DNA of 9,258 nucleotides. Origin: CAMYLR01 sp041577935 (GTDB lineage Bacteria > Gemmatimonadota > Gemmatimonadetes > JACCXV01 > JAHWKZ01). The stretch covers positions 1 through 9,258 of the forward strand of contig JBFGIA010000088.1 in the NCBI GenBank assembly GCA_041577935.1. Reading direction: 5' to 3'. How positions within the stretch are numbered: the stretch's first letter is position 1; each line of letters starts with the position of its first letter. Both the position numbers and the translations under genes were made by a program. The notes beneath the pieces were generated by a model. That model had not been told where the DNA came from, did no database searches, and saw nothing but the letters and a program-made list of their open reading frames with translations. Shown here piece after piece: positions 1 to 7,345 of the stretch.

Positions 1-166
1 CGAGTCGGCGCAGCGCGCCGTCGATCAGCTCACTACTGAGCGGCCGAATCGCTATCGTCGGAACGTGAACCGGCAGCGCACCGCTGCGCTCGAGGTGATC
101 GCAAAACCGATCACCCTCCGAGGCGGTTACGAGGACGCGCCAACCGTGCAGGTCGTTGGCCTTCAC
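1..166 (-). CDS. hemD: Uroporphyrinogen-III synthase, N-terminal fragment (cut by left edge)
   Basis: HemD closes and inverts ring D of hydroxymethylbilane to give uroporphyrinogen III in the cytoplasm, the step directly after HemC. The first 55 residues are visible. They read MKANDLHGWRVLVTASEGDR, then FCDHLERSGALPVHVPTIAI. This is the usual HemD opening: a beta strand (RVLVT), a helix carrying a 'D.F...L...GA' pattern, then a strand ending 'P.I.I.PL'. The GTG start at 166-164 overlaps the hemC stop as GTGA, which is typical of translational coupling. Position and order after hemC strongly support the call; the short fragment alone would be only suggestive. The C-terminal four fifths lies beyond the window, so intactness cannot be judged. 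Confidence 0.85.
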   Translation of the reverse strand, partial: MKANDLHGWRVLVTASEGDRFCDHLERSGALPVHVPTIAIRPLSSELIDGALRRL

Positions 167-1104
167 TTCGGCCTCGCCCCCACGATCACATCGGCGCCAT
201 TCGCCAGCAGTCGCTCGGCGAGCTGACCCCCGATCCGAGCGGCCTCATCGATCGGGCCGGTCATGCGACAGAAGAACGCCTGGCCGCCGTCGGGGTCGAG
301 CGCTGCCCCATCGATCGTTAGCTCGCCATCATCGCAGACCGCGTATGCCGCCAGCGGGGTCTGGCACCCGCCTCCCATCGCCTCAAGAAAACTGCGCTCG
401 GCGGTCACCGCTCGGCGCGTGATCGGATCATCAAGCGAGCGCAGATCGCCCTCTAAATCTTCGTCCTCGGTTCGGATCTGAACTGCGAGAGCACCCTGAC
501 CAACAGCCGGGAGCATGCGTGCTGGTGCGAGCCGCTCCGCGGCGCGGCTCGCCAAACCGAGTCGATCGAGCCCAGACGCTGCAACGCACAAAGCGCCGAC
601 GGCGCCCTGATCCAGCTTGGCGAGTCGCGTATCGACGTTGCCGCGAATCGGGACCACGTTGAGGTCATCGCGTTCGGACAGCAGGAAAGCGCGTCGGCGA
701 GGACTCGATGTTGCGACCCGTGCACCCGGCGGCAAACTGGCCAGCGGTTTTCCGTCGCGGGTCACGATCGCGTCGCGGGGGTCCGCGCGTCGCGGGTAGG
801 CGATCACCGTTACCGCAGGTCGATCACCGGTCGGCAAGTCTTTCGCGCTATGCACGGTCAGGTCGACCGACCGATCCGTGAGGGCACCCTCGAGCGCGGC
901 CACAAAGGCGCCGCGCCCCAACTCGAACGGAGACGCATTCGGAGCCCGATCCCCAGCCGTTCGCACCACGACTTCCTCGGTCTCCCAACCTGCTGCCTCG
1001 AGTGCCTGCGAGACGAGCCGCGTTTGGGCTCTGGCGAGTGCGCTACCCCGAGTTCCGATCCGCAACCGCCGCCGCGCTTCACCCACCATTGCCACGCCCG
1101 CCAT
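163..1104 (-). CDS. hemC: Porphobilinogen deaminase (hydroxymethylbilane synthase)
   Basis: This cytoplasmic enzyme polymerises four porphobilinogens into hydroxymethylbilane. Family hallmarks appear in order: RIGTRGSALARAQ (15-27), DLTVHSAKDLPT with the catalytic Asp at D89 (81-92), VATSSPRRRAFLL (130-142), IRGNVDTRLAKLDQG (153-167) and LPAVGQGALAVQIR (198-211). C247 in MGGGCQTPLAAYA is the dipyrromethane cofactor attachment site. At 313 residues it has normal length and looks complete. The start is uncertain. ATG 1104 overlaps hemA by 26 bp, and ATG 1089 overlaps by 11 bp and leaves eight residues before LRIGTRGS, which is closer to the family norm. Neither has a strong Shine-Dalgarno sequence, so coupling to hemA translation is likely. 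The stop overlaps hemD by 4 bp. Confidence 0.97.
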   Translation of the reverse strand: MAGVAMVGEARRRLRIGTRGSALARAQTRLVSQALEAAGWETEEVVVRTAGDRAPNASPFELGRGAFVAALEGALTDRSVDLTVHSAKDLPTGDRPAVTVIAYPRRADPRDAIVTRDGKPLASLPPGARVATSSPRRRAFLLSERDDLNVVPIRGNVDTRLAKLDQGAVGALCVAASGLDRLGLASRAAERLAPARMLPAVGQGALAVQIRTEDEDLEGDLRSLDDPITRRAVTAERSFLEAMGGGCQTPLAAYAVCDDGELTIDGAALDPDGGQAFFCRMTGPIDEAARIGGQLAERLLANGADVIVGARPK

Positions 1105-2329
1105 TGCCCCGCTCGTCCGGAAACTCGAGATCGAGAGCGAAGAGATCGCGAGCGAGGTCGACGTAGGTCTCGCCTTCCGAGGCGGCTCGGTCTTTGAGCC
1201 TGGCTGTCGGATGGTGCAGCAGCTTGTTCATCACTCGCCTTCCAAAGGCTCGTAACGTCTCCTGGTCATCTGAGCCCGCCCGCTCCACCTCCGCCGCGAC
1301 GATCCGCTCGGCTCGATCGCGAAGTGCCCGGATCGTTGGCACCGCGGAGCGACCCGCCAACCACACATCGAACTCCTGCGCCTCCGCAGCGACGATGTCT
1401 CGAGCCGCGTCGATCGCTTTCCTCGGCACCGCCTCCGAACTCCACCCGCGCAGGTCATCGAGGTCGAACAGATGTACGCCCTCGATCTCACGCGCTGTCG
1501 GCTCGATGTCCCGCGGCACCGCGATGTCGATGATGACCAATGGCTGGGGCGAACGACGTCGCCGGACCACGCGCTCCAATTGCTGGCGGTCGAGAATCGG
1601 GGTCTGTGAAGATGTGCACGATATAACGATGTCGGCATCGGCAAGCAGTCGATCGATCTCGCCGAGTGACTCCGCTCGGCCGCCGATCGATTGAGCCAGC
1701 CGCTCGGCCGATTCCGAGTGCCGGTTGGTGACCACGATGTCGGCCGCCCCGGCCCTCTGCAGCGTCTGTGCGGTCAAGTCACCGAGCTTTCCGGAGCCGA
1801 TGATGAGCATCGAGCGTCCGCTCAGCTCACCGAGCGTCAGTCGTGCCATCCCGGTAGCGACTTTCGGGATCGACGGCAGTCCGCGTCCAACCCCGGTTTC
1901 GCCCCTGATCCTCCGACCCACACGGACCGCACGGCGGGTCAGTTCGTCGAGAACGGGGCCCAGCCGATCCGCTTCCCGCGCTGTGACCATCGCCCGCTTG
2001 ACCTGTCCCAGAATCTGAGGTTCTCCGAGCACCATCGAGTCGAGCCCCCCGGCGACCTCGTAGAGGTGTTCGACCGCCTCGCGCCCCTCGCGAACATAGA
2101 ACGGCCCTTGGCCGGCGTTGGCTGCCGCCAACAGACTCGATTCGAGCGTGGCCGCACCGGCCAGACCATACAACTCCGTTCGATTACAAGTCACCAGGAT
2201 CAGCGTCTCGTCCCCGGATCGCGAGAGGATCTCGCGACACGTAGCGGTCGGAAACGCAAACCGCTCTCGCCGGGCCAGTGGTGCCGTCTTGTGGCTGATA
2301 CCTACCAGGTTGACGGCGGGCCCGGTCAT
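1079..2329 (-). CDS. hemA: Glutamyl-tRNA reductase
   Basis: HemA reduces glutamyl-tRNA(Glu) to glutamate-1-semialdehyde with NADPH, the first committed and usually rate-setting step of C5 tetrapyrrole synthesis. With start ATG 2329 the protein has 416 residues. VGISHKTAPL is at 9-18, and the catalytic Cys is C48 in LVTCNRTELYG. The substrate-domain block GGLDSMVLGEPQILGQVKRA is at 94-113. The NADPH-binding GSGKLG is at 178-183, followed by VTNRH, ISCTSSQTPIL and VIIDIAVPRDIEP. The rest is a helical dimerisation region. The frame stays open upstream to 2425, but that extension (GGRGFESRPPRH and similar) is translated tRNA sequence and is not credible protein. No Shine-Dalgarno sequence is seen before 2329. 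The C-terminus ends in a Gly/Asn repeat (GNGGRGNGG) caused by a small tandem duplication that overlaps hemC. Confidence 0.96.
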   Translation of the reverse strand: MTGPAVNLVGISHKTAPLARRERFAFPTATCREILSRSGDETLILVTCNRTELYGLAGAATLESSLLAAANAGQGPFYVREGREAVEHLYEVAGGLDSMVLGEPQILGQVKRAMVTAREADRLGPVLDELTRRAVRVGRRIRGETGVGRGLPSIPKVATGMARLTLGELSGRSMLIIGSGKLGDLTAQTLQRAGAADIVVTNRHSESAERLAQSIGGRAESLGEIDRLLADADIVISCTSSQTPILDRQQLERVVRRRRSPQPLVIIDIAVPRDIEPTAREIEGVHLFDLDDLRGWSSEAVPRKAIDAARDIVAAEAQEFDVWLAGRSAVPTIRALRDRAERIVAAEVERAGSDDQETLRAFGRRVMNKLLHHPTARLKDRAASEGETYVDLARDLFALDLEFPDERGNGGRGNGG

Positions 2330-2363
2330 CGGCAAGAAGCGGTTTGGGGCAAGCGTGTTTGCA

Positions 2364-2441
<78 letters not shown>

Positions 2442-2488
2442 GCGCGTGCATGAATGACGAACAAACGCTTAAGGAATGCAGAGGGGAG

Positions 2489-2517
2489 AACCTACGGAAC
2501 CCGGGCGAGGGTGTCAA
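2489..2517 (-). promoter_or_regulatory. Putative sigma70-type promoter for tRNA-Asp-hemACD
   Basis: The minus strand has a perfect -35 hexamer TTGACA (2517-2512), a 17-nt spacer, then TAGGTT (2494-2489) as a weak -10 (3 of 6 matches). Transcription would start near 2482, about 41 nt before the mature tRNA 5' end. The perfect -35, the consensus spacing and the place between the upstream hairpin and the tRNA support it. The weak -10 is the main doubt. Confidence 0.5.
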
Positions 2518-2521
2518 CGCA

Positions 2522-2553
2522 GAACGAGCCACCCACGTAAGGGCGGCCCGTTC
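2522..2553 (-). terminator. Stem-loop after the TPR gene, probable transcription terminator
   Basis: In the minus-strand transcript, GAACGGGCCGCCC pairs with GGGTGGCTCGTTC around the loop TTACGT. That is 13 consecutive pairs, two of them G-U. In the plus-strand transcript the same two positions become A-C mismatches, so the structure suits minus-strand RNA. It begins 24 nt after the TPR stop codon. It lacks a run of U after the stem (TGCGTTGA), so it is not a textbook intrinsic terminator. It may act as a U-poor terminator or as a 3'-end stabiliser. The next operon's -35 box lies 4 nt further on. Confidence 0.55.
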
Positions 2554-2577
2554 GGCTTTAACAGCTGGACCACAGGA

Positions 2578-4236
2578 TTACCCGCCCTGTCGGCTCAGCT
2601 TCTTGATGATCAAATCTACCCGCTCGATGTACTGATTCGAGTTTCCGATCAGACCCTCCCCATACGACGCGTAGGTACCACAAGCGTTCCGGAGGTGTGA
2701 GATCGCCGTCGTGAACAGCGACCGCGAGCGCTCGTTCTGCGGGATCGACTTGTCCTCCCCCTGGAGCGCCTTTGCCATCCGATAGTAGGCATCGCCACGG
2801 TAATATGAGATCGCGCATGAGTTGCCGCCGAGCCGCGAAGCTTGGCCCAGGAGTTCCAGGGCTGCACCGTAGCGACCGCCCTTCAGCGCATCGGAGGCAT
2901 CCTTGAGGAAGATATTGGCCAGGATCGCGCTCGATTGCCCTTTGCCAGCGCGCTCGAGATCCTTGGCGAACTCAACCGTGTTGCCCAGCTCCTGGTACGC
3001 TAGGGCTCGGAACAAATACGCCCGCTCGAGATCGGGATTGACCTCCAGCGCCCGATTGTAGTAGTCGATCGCCGAGCGGTGTTCGCCGAGTTTGTACTGA
3101 ACGTACCCGGCCGAAGACAGCAGGTTGGCATTACCCGGATCGGCAGCCAGCGCCTCGTCAGCGGTAGCCCTCGCCTCCTCGTATTGCTCATTCGCGAAGT
3201 AGAGACCGAACAGAAACTGCAACGCTTCCGGATCCGTCGCGCCACCGGCCGAGAGCTCGAGGTATTTCTTGAGATTGGCGATCTTCTCGTCCCGACGGTC
3301 GTCGGGCAACGCATAGGCCAGGTACTGATGAGCGGCGGCATTGTCCGGACAAAGTGTCGTCGCCTCCTCGAACGCCGCCAAACCCCTGTCGACCTCCTCC
3401 AGCTGATTGGCCATCACGTACCCGTAAGCGACCTGGATATCGCAATCGTCAGCTTTGCGGCGGATCAACTCCTCGAAGAAGTCGCGGGCGTGAGTGGTGT
3501 CGCCCTTTTCGAGGTAAGCCTCACCGATCGAGTGGTAGGCGTTGATGTACGCCGGGTCGAGCTCGATCGCCTTCTCCAACGATACAAGGGCCGGGTCGAT
3601 CATATCTCGTTCTAGGTACGACTGGCCCATGAAGAAATAGGCCAGCGCGAGTCCCGGATCGTACTCGAGTGCCTGCTCGAAGTTTGAGATCGCCCGTTCA
3701 TGATTGTCCGATCGCATATAGTCGCGGCCGAAGATGATGTGCTTATCGGCTTGGTTCCGGGCGTTGAACGCTTCCACGAGGCGTTGACCCAGATCGTCTA
3801 TATCAGAGTCGGTGACCTCGGGCAGGTTCTGGGTATTGCGGGTCGCGACATCGACGAACGTGGATTTGGCGGCCCACATGTTACCATGGCGATCGAGCGT
3901 GCCGCGGGCGACGATTTTGGCTCCCAGGGACTGCGCGATCTCGAGGGTCCTGACGTCTGGAATTGGCGAACCTGGCTTGAACCCGTTCTGTTCCACCGCG
4001 TCGTTGACTTCGTCCTCGGTGACCAACGTGTACGGGCCGAGATCATCAAGCTCGGCGATGATCTCTTCCTGCAGGTCTTTGGCCTTCCCGTCATCGGCCG
4101 AGACGAACGGCAGCACCGCGATCACGAAACTATCATCGTCGGAAGCCTGAGCGTGAAGCGAAGCCGCGCCGGCGCCCGAGAGTAAGAGTAGCGTCACGAG
4201 CATTGTGAATGTCTGCACTAGACGACCAGCGAGCAT
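2578..4236 (-). CDS. Secreted TPR-repeat protein with FlgO/CsgG-like N-terminal domain
   Basis: The 552-residue protein probably mediates protein contacts in the periplasm or at the outer membrane; its partner and exact role are unknown. Residues 1-31 form a Sec signal peptide (basic LAGR, a Leu-rich core, then HAQA before SDDD), so signal peptidase I should cleave after A31. Residues 36-160 start VIAVLPF and resemble the alpha/beta domain shared by FlgO, CsgG and TolB-N lipoproteins. From about 163 to 434 there are eight 34-residue TPR units, for example ALAYFFMGQSYLERDMIDPA and ANLLSSAGYVQYKLGEHRSA. A helical, looser TPR-like stretch runs to 552. The frame is open to 4404, but ATG 4236 has the strong GGGAGGAA site and begins the signal peptide, so it is chosen. 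The gene stands alone and is divergent from coxB. No enzyme motif is seen. Confidence 0.88.
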   Translation of the reverse strand: MLAGRLVQTFTMLVTLLLLSGAGAASLHAQASDDDSFVIAVLPFVSADDGKAKDLQEEIIAELDDLGPYTLVTEDEVNDAVEQNGFKPGSPIPDVRTLEIAQSLGAKIVARGTLDRHGNMWAAKSTFVDVATRNTQNLPEVTDSDIDDLGQRLVEAFNARNQADKHIIFGRDYMRSDNHERAISNFEQALEYDPGLALAYFFMGQSYLERDMIDPALVSLEKAIELDPAYINAYHSIGEAYLEKGDTTHARDFFEELIRRKADDCDIQVAYGYVMANQLEEVDRGLAAFEEATTLCPDNAAAHQYLAYALPDDRRDEKIANLKKYLELSAGGATDPEALQFLFGLYFANEQYEEARATADEALAADPGNANLLSSAGYVQYKLGEHRSAIDYYNRALEVNPDLERAYLFRALAYQELGNTVEFAKDLERAGKGQSSAILANIFLKDASDALKGGRYGAALELLGQASRLGGNSCAISYYRGDAYYRMAKALQGEDKSIPQNERSRSLFTTAISHLRNACGTYASYGEGLIGNSNQYIERVDLIIKKLSRQGG

Positions 4237-4240
4237 TGTG

Positions 4241-4248
4241 TTCCTCCC
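4241..4248 (-). promoter_or_regulatory. Ribosome binding site that fixes the TPR gene start
   Basis: GGGAGGAA lies 4 nt before ATG 4236 on the minus strand, close to the ideal anti-16S sequence and spacing. It decides for this start over the in-frame ATG 56 codons upstream, which would place a hydrophilic, non-family extension before the signal peptide. Confidence 0.8.
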
Positions 4249-4348
4249 GGTATTCTCTCGATCCGTAACGTCCGGGAAACTTATCCCCCGAGCCTTCCTG
4301 CGGGCCAGCACTATGTAAACCCCTCGAGACGGAGAGAGGTTCCCCACC

Positions 4349-4378
4349 TTGACGGCGCCCCGCACGCCTGGGTAGAGT
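4349..4378 (+). promoter_or_regulatory. Putative promoter of the coxBACD operon
   Basis: TTGACG (4349-4354, 5 of 6 matches) is followed by an 18-nt spacer and TAGAGT (4373-4378, 4 of 6 matches). Transcription would begin near 4385, leaving a leader of about 46 nt with a GAGGGGG ribosome binding site (4421-4427) before GTG 4431. The -10 box overlaps the earlier in-frame ATG at 4377, which argues that this ATG is not the coxB start. No clear operator or minus-strand promoter for the TPR gene was found in the rest of 4237-4430. Confidence 0.5.
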
Positions 4379-4430
4379 GTCGGCGATTTTTCCGCCTTCG
4401 ACAACCATCACGCACACACTGAGGGGGCAC

Positions 4431-5462
4431 GTGAAGCCGCGGTCGGCACAGCCTAGGAGCACCACGTCAGGGCGTTGGCTCTCCTTCGCAATCGGGCTCG
4501 CGGCTTTAGGGGCCTCGCTGGCTGGGTGTGGCGTCGCCGCGGTCCCTGATTGGGCGACCGTGCAACCCGCGTCCGATCTGTCCCAATCGATCCAGGATCT
4601 CTACGGGACGGTGTTCGTATGGACGGCGGGAATCTTCGTCGTCGTCGAGTTATTGCTGCTCTACACGATCATCCGCTATCGGCGTCGGCCTGGCGACTCG
4701 CGCGTGCCAGACCAAGTGCATGGCTTCACCGCGCTCGAGATCGCCTGGACGTTGATACCGGCTGCCATTCTGTTCTTCATCGCGATTCCCACCGTGCGCA
4801 CGATCTTCGAAACCCAGCGCAAACCGCCAGCCGAGAAGATCGAGATAGCGGTAGTCGGTCATCAATGGTGGTGGGAGTTCGAGTATCCGGATCTCGGGAT
4901 CGTGACCGCCAACGAGCTCCATTTGCCGGTCGGCCGAACAGCCAGCCTCGCGCTGACGTCAGCCGATGTCATCCACTCGTTCTGGGTGCCGCGACTCGGT
5001 GGCAAGCGCGATCTCAACCCAGGTAGTGAAAACCAGCTCTGGTTCACGCCCGATTCGGTCGGCGTCTTCATTGGCCAATGCGCCGAGCTGTGCGGCACGT
5101 CGCACGCCAACATGCGATTGAAAGTGTTTGTTGAAACCGCCGACTCGTTCGACGCGTGGGTGGAGCAGCAGCAACAGCCCGCAGTTCAGGACTCCGTTGG
5201 TCTCCAAGCGTTTCTCGCCTCCGGTTGCGCCGCCTGTCACGCGATCGCCGGAACACCTGCGCAGGCCAAGATCGGACCCGATCTGACGAAGTTCGGAAGC
5301 CGATCGACGATCGCCTCCGGGCTGCTCGCTAACGAACCGGACCAGCTGGCAGCCTGGTTGCAAGATCCTGAGAGCATCAAGCCGGGTGTCCGGATGCCAA
5401 ACCTGAACCTCTCAGAAGAGCGGATCGCGAGCTTGGTCGCCTATCTGAGGAGCTTACGATGA
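4431..5462 (+). CDS. coxB: Cytochrome c oxidase subunit II with fused C-terminal cytochrome c (caa3 type)
   Basis: Subunit II takes electrons from the bound cytochrome c to the CuA centre outside the membrane and passes them to subunit I. With start GTG 4431 it has 343 residues. A lipoprotein signal ends in the lipobox LAGC, so C33 would be lipidated. Two helices follow (about 59-81 and 101-122), then QWWWEFEY (145-152). The CuA ligands are complete: H182 in VIHSFWVPRLGGKRD, then C217, E219, C221, H225 and M228 in CAELCGTSHANM. A QQQQ-containing linker joins a class I cytochrome c domain with CAACH (266-270) and the likely axial Met M322 in GVRMPNL. GTG is chosen over ATG 4377 because it follows GAGGGGG and because the promoter -10 covers 4377. 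The stop overlaps coxA as ATGA. Confidence 0.96.
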   Translation: MKPRSAQPRSTTSGRWLSFAIGLAALGASLAGCGVAAVPDWATVQPASDLSQSIQDLYGTVFVWTAGIFVVVELLLLYTIIRYRRRPGDSRVPDQVHGFTALEIAWTLIPAAILFFIAIPTVRTIFETQRKPPAEKIEIAVVGHQWWWEFEYPDLGIVTANELHLPVGRTASLALTSADVIHSFWVPRLGGKRDLNPGSENQLWFTPDSVGVFIGQCAELCGTSHANMRLKVFVETADSFDAWVEQQQQPAVQDSVGLQAFLASGCAACHAIAGTPAQAKIGPDLTKFGSRSTIASGLLANEPDQLAAWLQDPESIKPGVRMPNLNLSEERIASLVAYLRSLR

Positions 5463-7345
5463 GCGCCACGGCGACGGACACCGTGGATCACGAGTCGATC
5501 TACTCCGGCACCATCGCCTCGTGGTTGACCACCGTCGATCACAAGCGAATCGGTGTCATGTACGGGGCCACTGCCCTGCTCTATTTCATCGTCGGCGGTG
5601 TCGAAGCGCTTGTGATCCGGCTCCAGCTGGCCGCACCCGAAGGCACGGTCGTCGGCGCGGATGCCTACAACCAGTTGTTCACGATGCACGGGACCACCAT
5701 GGTGTTCCTGGTGCTCATGCCGCTGGCGGCGGCGATGTTCAACTTTTTGATCCCGCTCATGGTCGGCGCTCGAGATGTCGCGTTCCCGCGCCTGAACGCG
5801 TTCTCGTTCTGGACCTGGTTCTTTGGCGCGATCTTGCTGAACCTGGCGTTTTTCGTGAATCAAGCCCCAGATGCGGGTTGGTTCGGCTACGCCAATCTGA
5901 CGTCCAAGCAGTACAACCCCGGGCTCGGAATTGATTTCTGGGTGTTGAGCCTGCAGATCATGGGCATCGCATCGATCGCCTCGGGAGTCAACTTCACGGT
6001 CACGGCTCTCAACATGCGAGCACCGGGCATGTCGCTGATGCGGATGCCGCTCTTCGTGTGGATGGCGTTGATCGTCCAGATACTCATGCTGCTGGCATTT
6101 CCGGCCATTACTGTGGGTCTCGTCTTCCTGCTGTTCGACCGCTTTTTCGACACCAATTTCTACGTTGCGGCCGCCGGTGGGACCCCGGTGCTGTGGCAAC
6201 ACTTGTTCTGGATCTTCGGACATCCTGAGGTCTACATCCTGATTTTGCCGTCCTTCGGCATCGTGTCGGAGGTCCTCCCTACCTTCTCGCGAAAACCGCT
6301 GTTCGGGGCACCGTTCGTGATCTTCTCCGGAATTCTGATCGGTTTCCTCGGTTTTGGCGTGTGGAGCCATCACATGTTCACGACCGGCCTCGGACCGATT
6401 GCCGACACAGCGTTTTCGCTCGGCACGATGCTGATCGCGATCCCGACCGGTGTAAAGATCTTCAACTGGATCGGAACGCTGTGGGGCGGCCACATTGTCA
6501 TGCGAACGCCGCTCTATTTCGCTGTTGGTATGATCGCGCTGTTTATCGTCGGCGGGCTATCGGGGATCATGCACGCGTCACCGCCGATAGACCTGCAACA
6601 GCACGACTCGTACTTCGTAGTCGCTCACCTGCACTACGTGTTCTTTGGCGGGACGGTGTTTGGACTGCTGGCCGGCGTCTGTTACTGGTGGCCCAAGGTC
6701 ACCGGGCGGATGCTCGGCGAGGGACTGGGGAAGCTCAGCTTCTGGGTCATGTTCCTGGGCATGAACCTGACGTTCTTCCCGATGCACTTTCTCGGTCTCG
6801 ACGGAATGGCGCGGCGGATCTACACCTACCCAGCCGGGGTCGGGTGGGAGCAGTGGAACCTGATGGCCACTGTCGGCGCATTCGTCCTGAGCCTCGGCGT
6901 CTTGTTGTTCTACGCGAACCTGGTGCGCAGTCTGCGATCCGGCGAGGCGGCCACCGCGGATCCATGGGACGGAGCCACGCTCGAGTGGTCGATGAGCTCG
7001 CCACCCCCCGAGTACAACTTCGCCGTCATCCCGACCGTCAACAGCGCGCGTCCGCTGTGGCTCCACAAGTACGGCCCGACCAGAGACATCTCGACCCGCA
7101 CCAAGGAAGACGGCACCCCACCGCAGCCCGATCACCCTGTCGAGCGGATCGAGCTGCCTTCGCCCAGCCACTGGCCGCTGGTGGCGGCGGCCGGGCTGAC
7201 GCTTGCCGGCGGTGGTACGATGGTCGGTTTGATCCCCGTGCTGGTGGGAGTGGCGATACTCGTGGTCGCCGTCTACTGGTGGGCCTTCGAGCCGCTGGAG
7301 CGGCCGGGGAACCCCGTGTTTGAACCCGCAAGCGGGGCCGAATGA
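5459..7345 (+). CDS. coxA: Cytochrome c oxidase subunit I (A1-type heme-copper oxidase)
   Basis: This is the catalytic subunit: it reduces O2 at the heme a3-CuB site and pumps protons. Expected ligands are present: H77 (TMHGTTMVF) and H392 for heme a, H390 (VVAHLHYVFFGG) for heme a3, and H255, H304 and H305 for CuB, with the cross-linked Tyr Y259. D-channel residues N95, D106 and N113 are present with E257 in GHPEVY, and the K-channel K333 in PTGVKIFNW. Retention of the Glu makes it A1 type, unlike the Glu-less YSHPxV A2 type. At 628 residues it is longer than a 12-helix subunit I. The caa3-typical SPPPEYNFAVIP block (514-525) is followed by a hydrophilic linker and two more helices (about 571-608), giving 14 helices. 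The ATG overlaps the coxB stop, and the stop overlaps coxC. Confidence 0.98.
   Translation: MSATATDTVDHESIYSGTIASWLTTVDHKRIGVMYGATALLYFIVGGVEALVIRLQLAAPEGTVVGADAYNQLFTMHGTTMVFLVLMPLAAAMFNFLIPLMVGARDVAFPRLNAFSFWTWFFGAILLNLAFFVNQAPDAGWFGYANLTSKQYNPGLGIDFWVLSLQIMGIASIASGVNFTVTALNMRAPGMSLMRMPLFVWMALIVQILMLLAFPAITVGLVFLLFDRFFDTNFYVAAAGGTPVLWQHLFWIFGHPEVYILILPSFGIVSEVLPTFSRKPLFGAPFVIFSGILIGFLGFGVWSHHMFTTGLGPIADTAFSLGTMLIAIPTGVKIFNWIGTLWGGHIVMRTPLYFAVGMIALFIVGGLSGIMHASPPIDLQQHDSYFVVAHLHYVFFGGTVFGLLAGVCYWWPKVTGRMLGEGLGKLSFWVMFLGMNLTFFPMHFLGLDGMARRIYTYPAGVGWEQWNLMATVGAFVLSLGVLLFYANLVRSLRSGEAATADPWDGATLEWSMSSPPPEYNFAVIPTVNSARPLWLHKYGPTRDISTRTKEDGTPPQPDHPVERIELPSPSHWPLVAAAGLTLAGGGTMVGLIPVLVGVAILVVAVYWWAFEPLERPGNPVFEPASGAE

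Noticed and set aside
4237..4320. Minus-strand promoter for the TPR gene using TTTACA (4319-4314)
   Set aside because: No acceptable -10 hexamer lies 16-18 nt downstream; AAGGCT is a poor match.
4237..4404. 56-codon N-terminal extension of the TPR protein
   Set aside because: It lies before a strong ribosome binding site and a signal peptide, has no family-like content, and would cover the divergent promoter region.
5441..6493. 350-codon open frame on the minus strand opposite coxA
   Set aside because: The product is almost all charged and His/Arg/Glu/Asp residues with no domain. It is the usual GC-rich antisense shadow of a strongly conserved membrane gene.
6361..7323. 320-codon plus-strand open frame inside coxA
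   Set aside because: It is an out-of-frame Arg-rich reading of coxA, whose own frame carries every catalytic residue.
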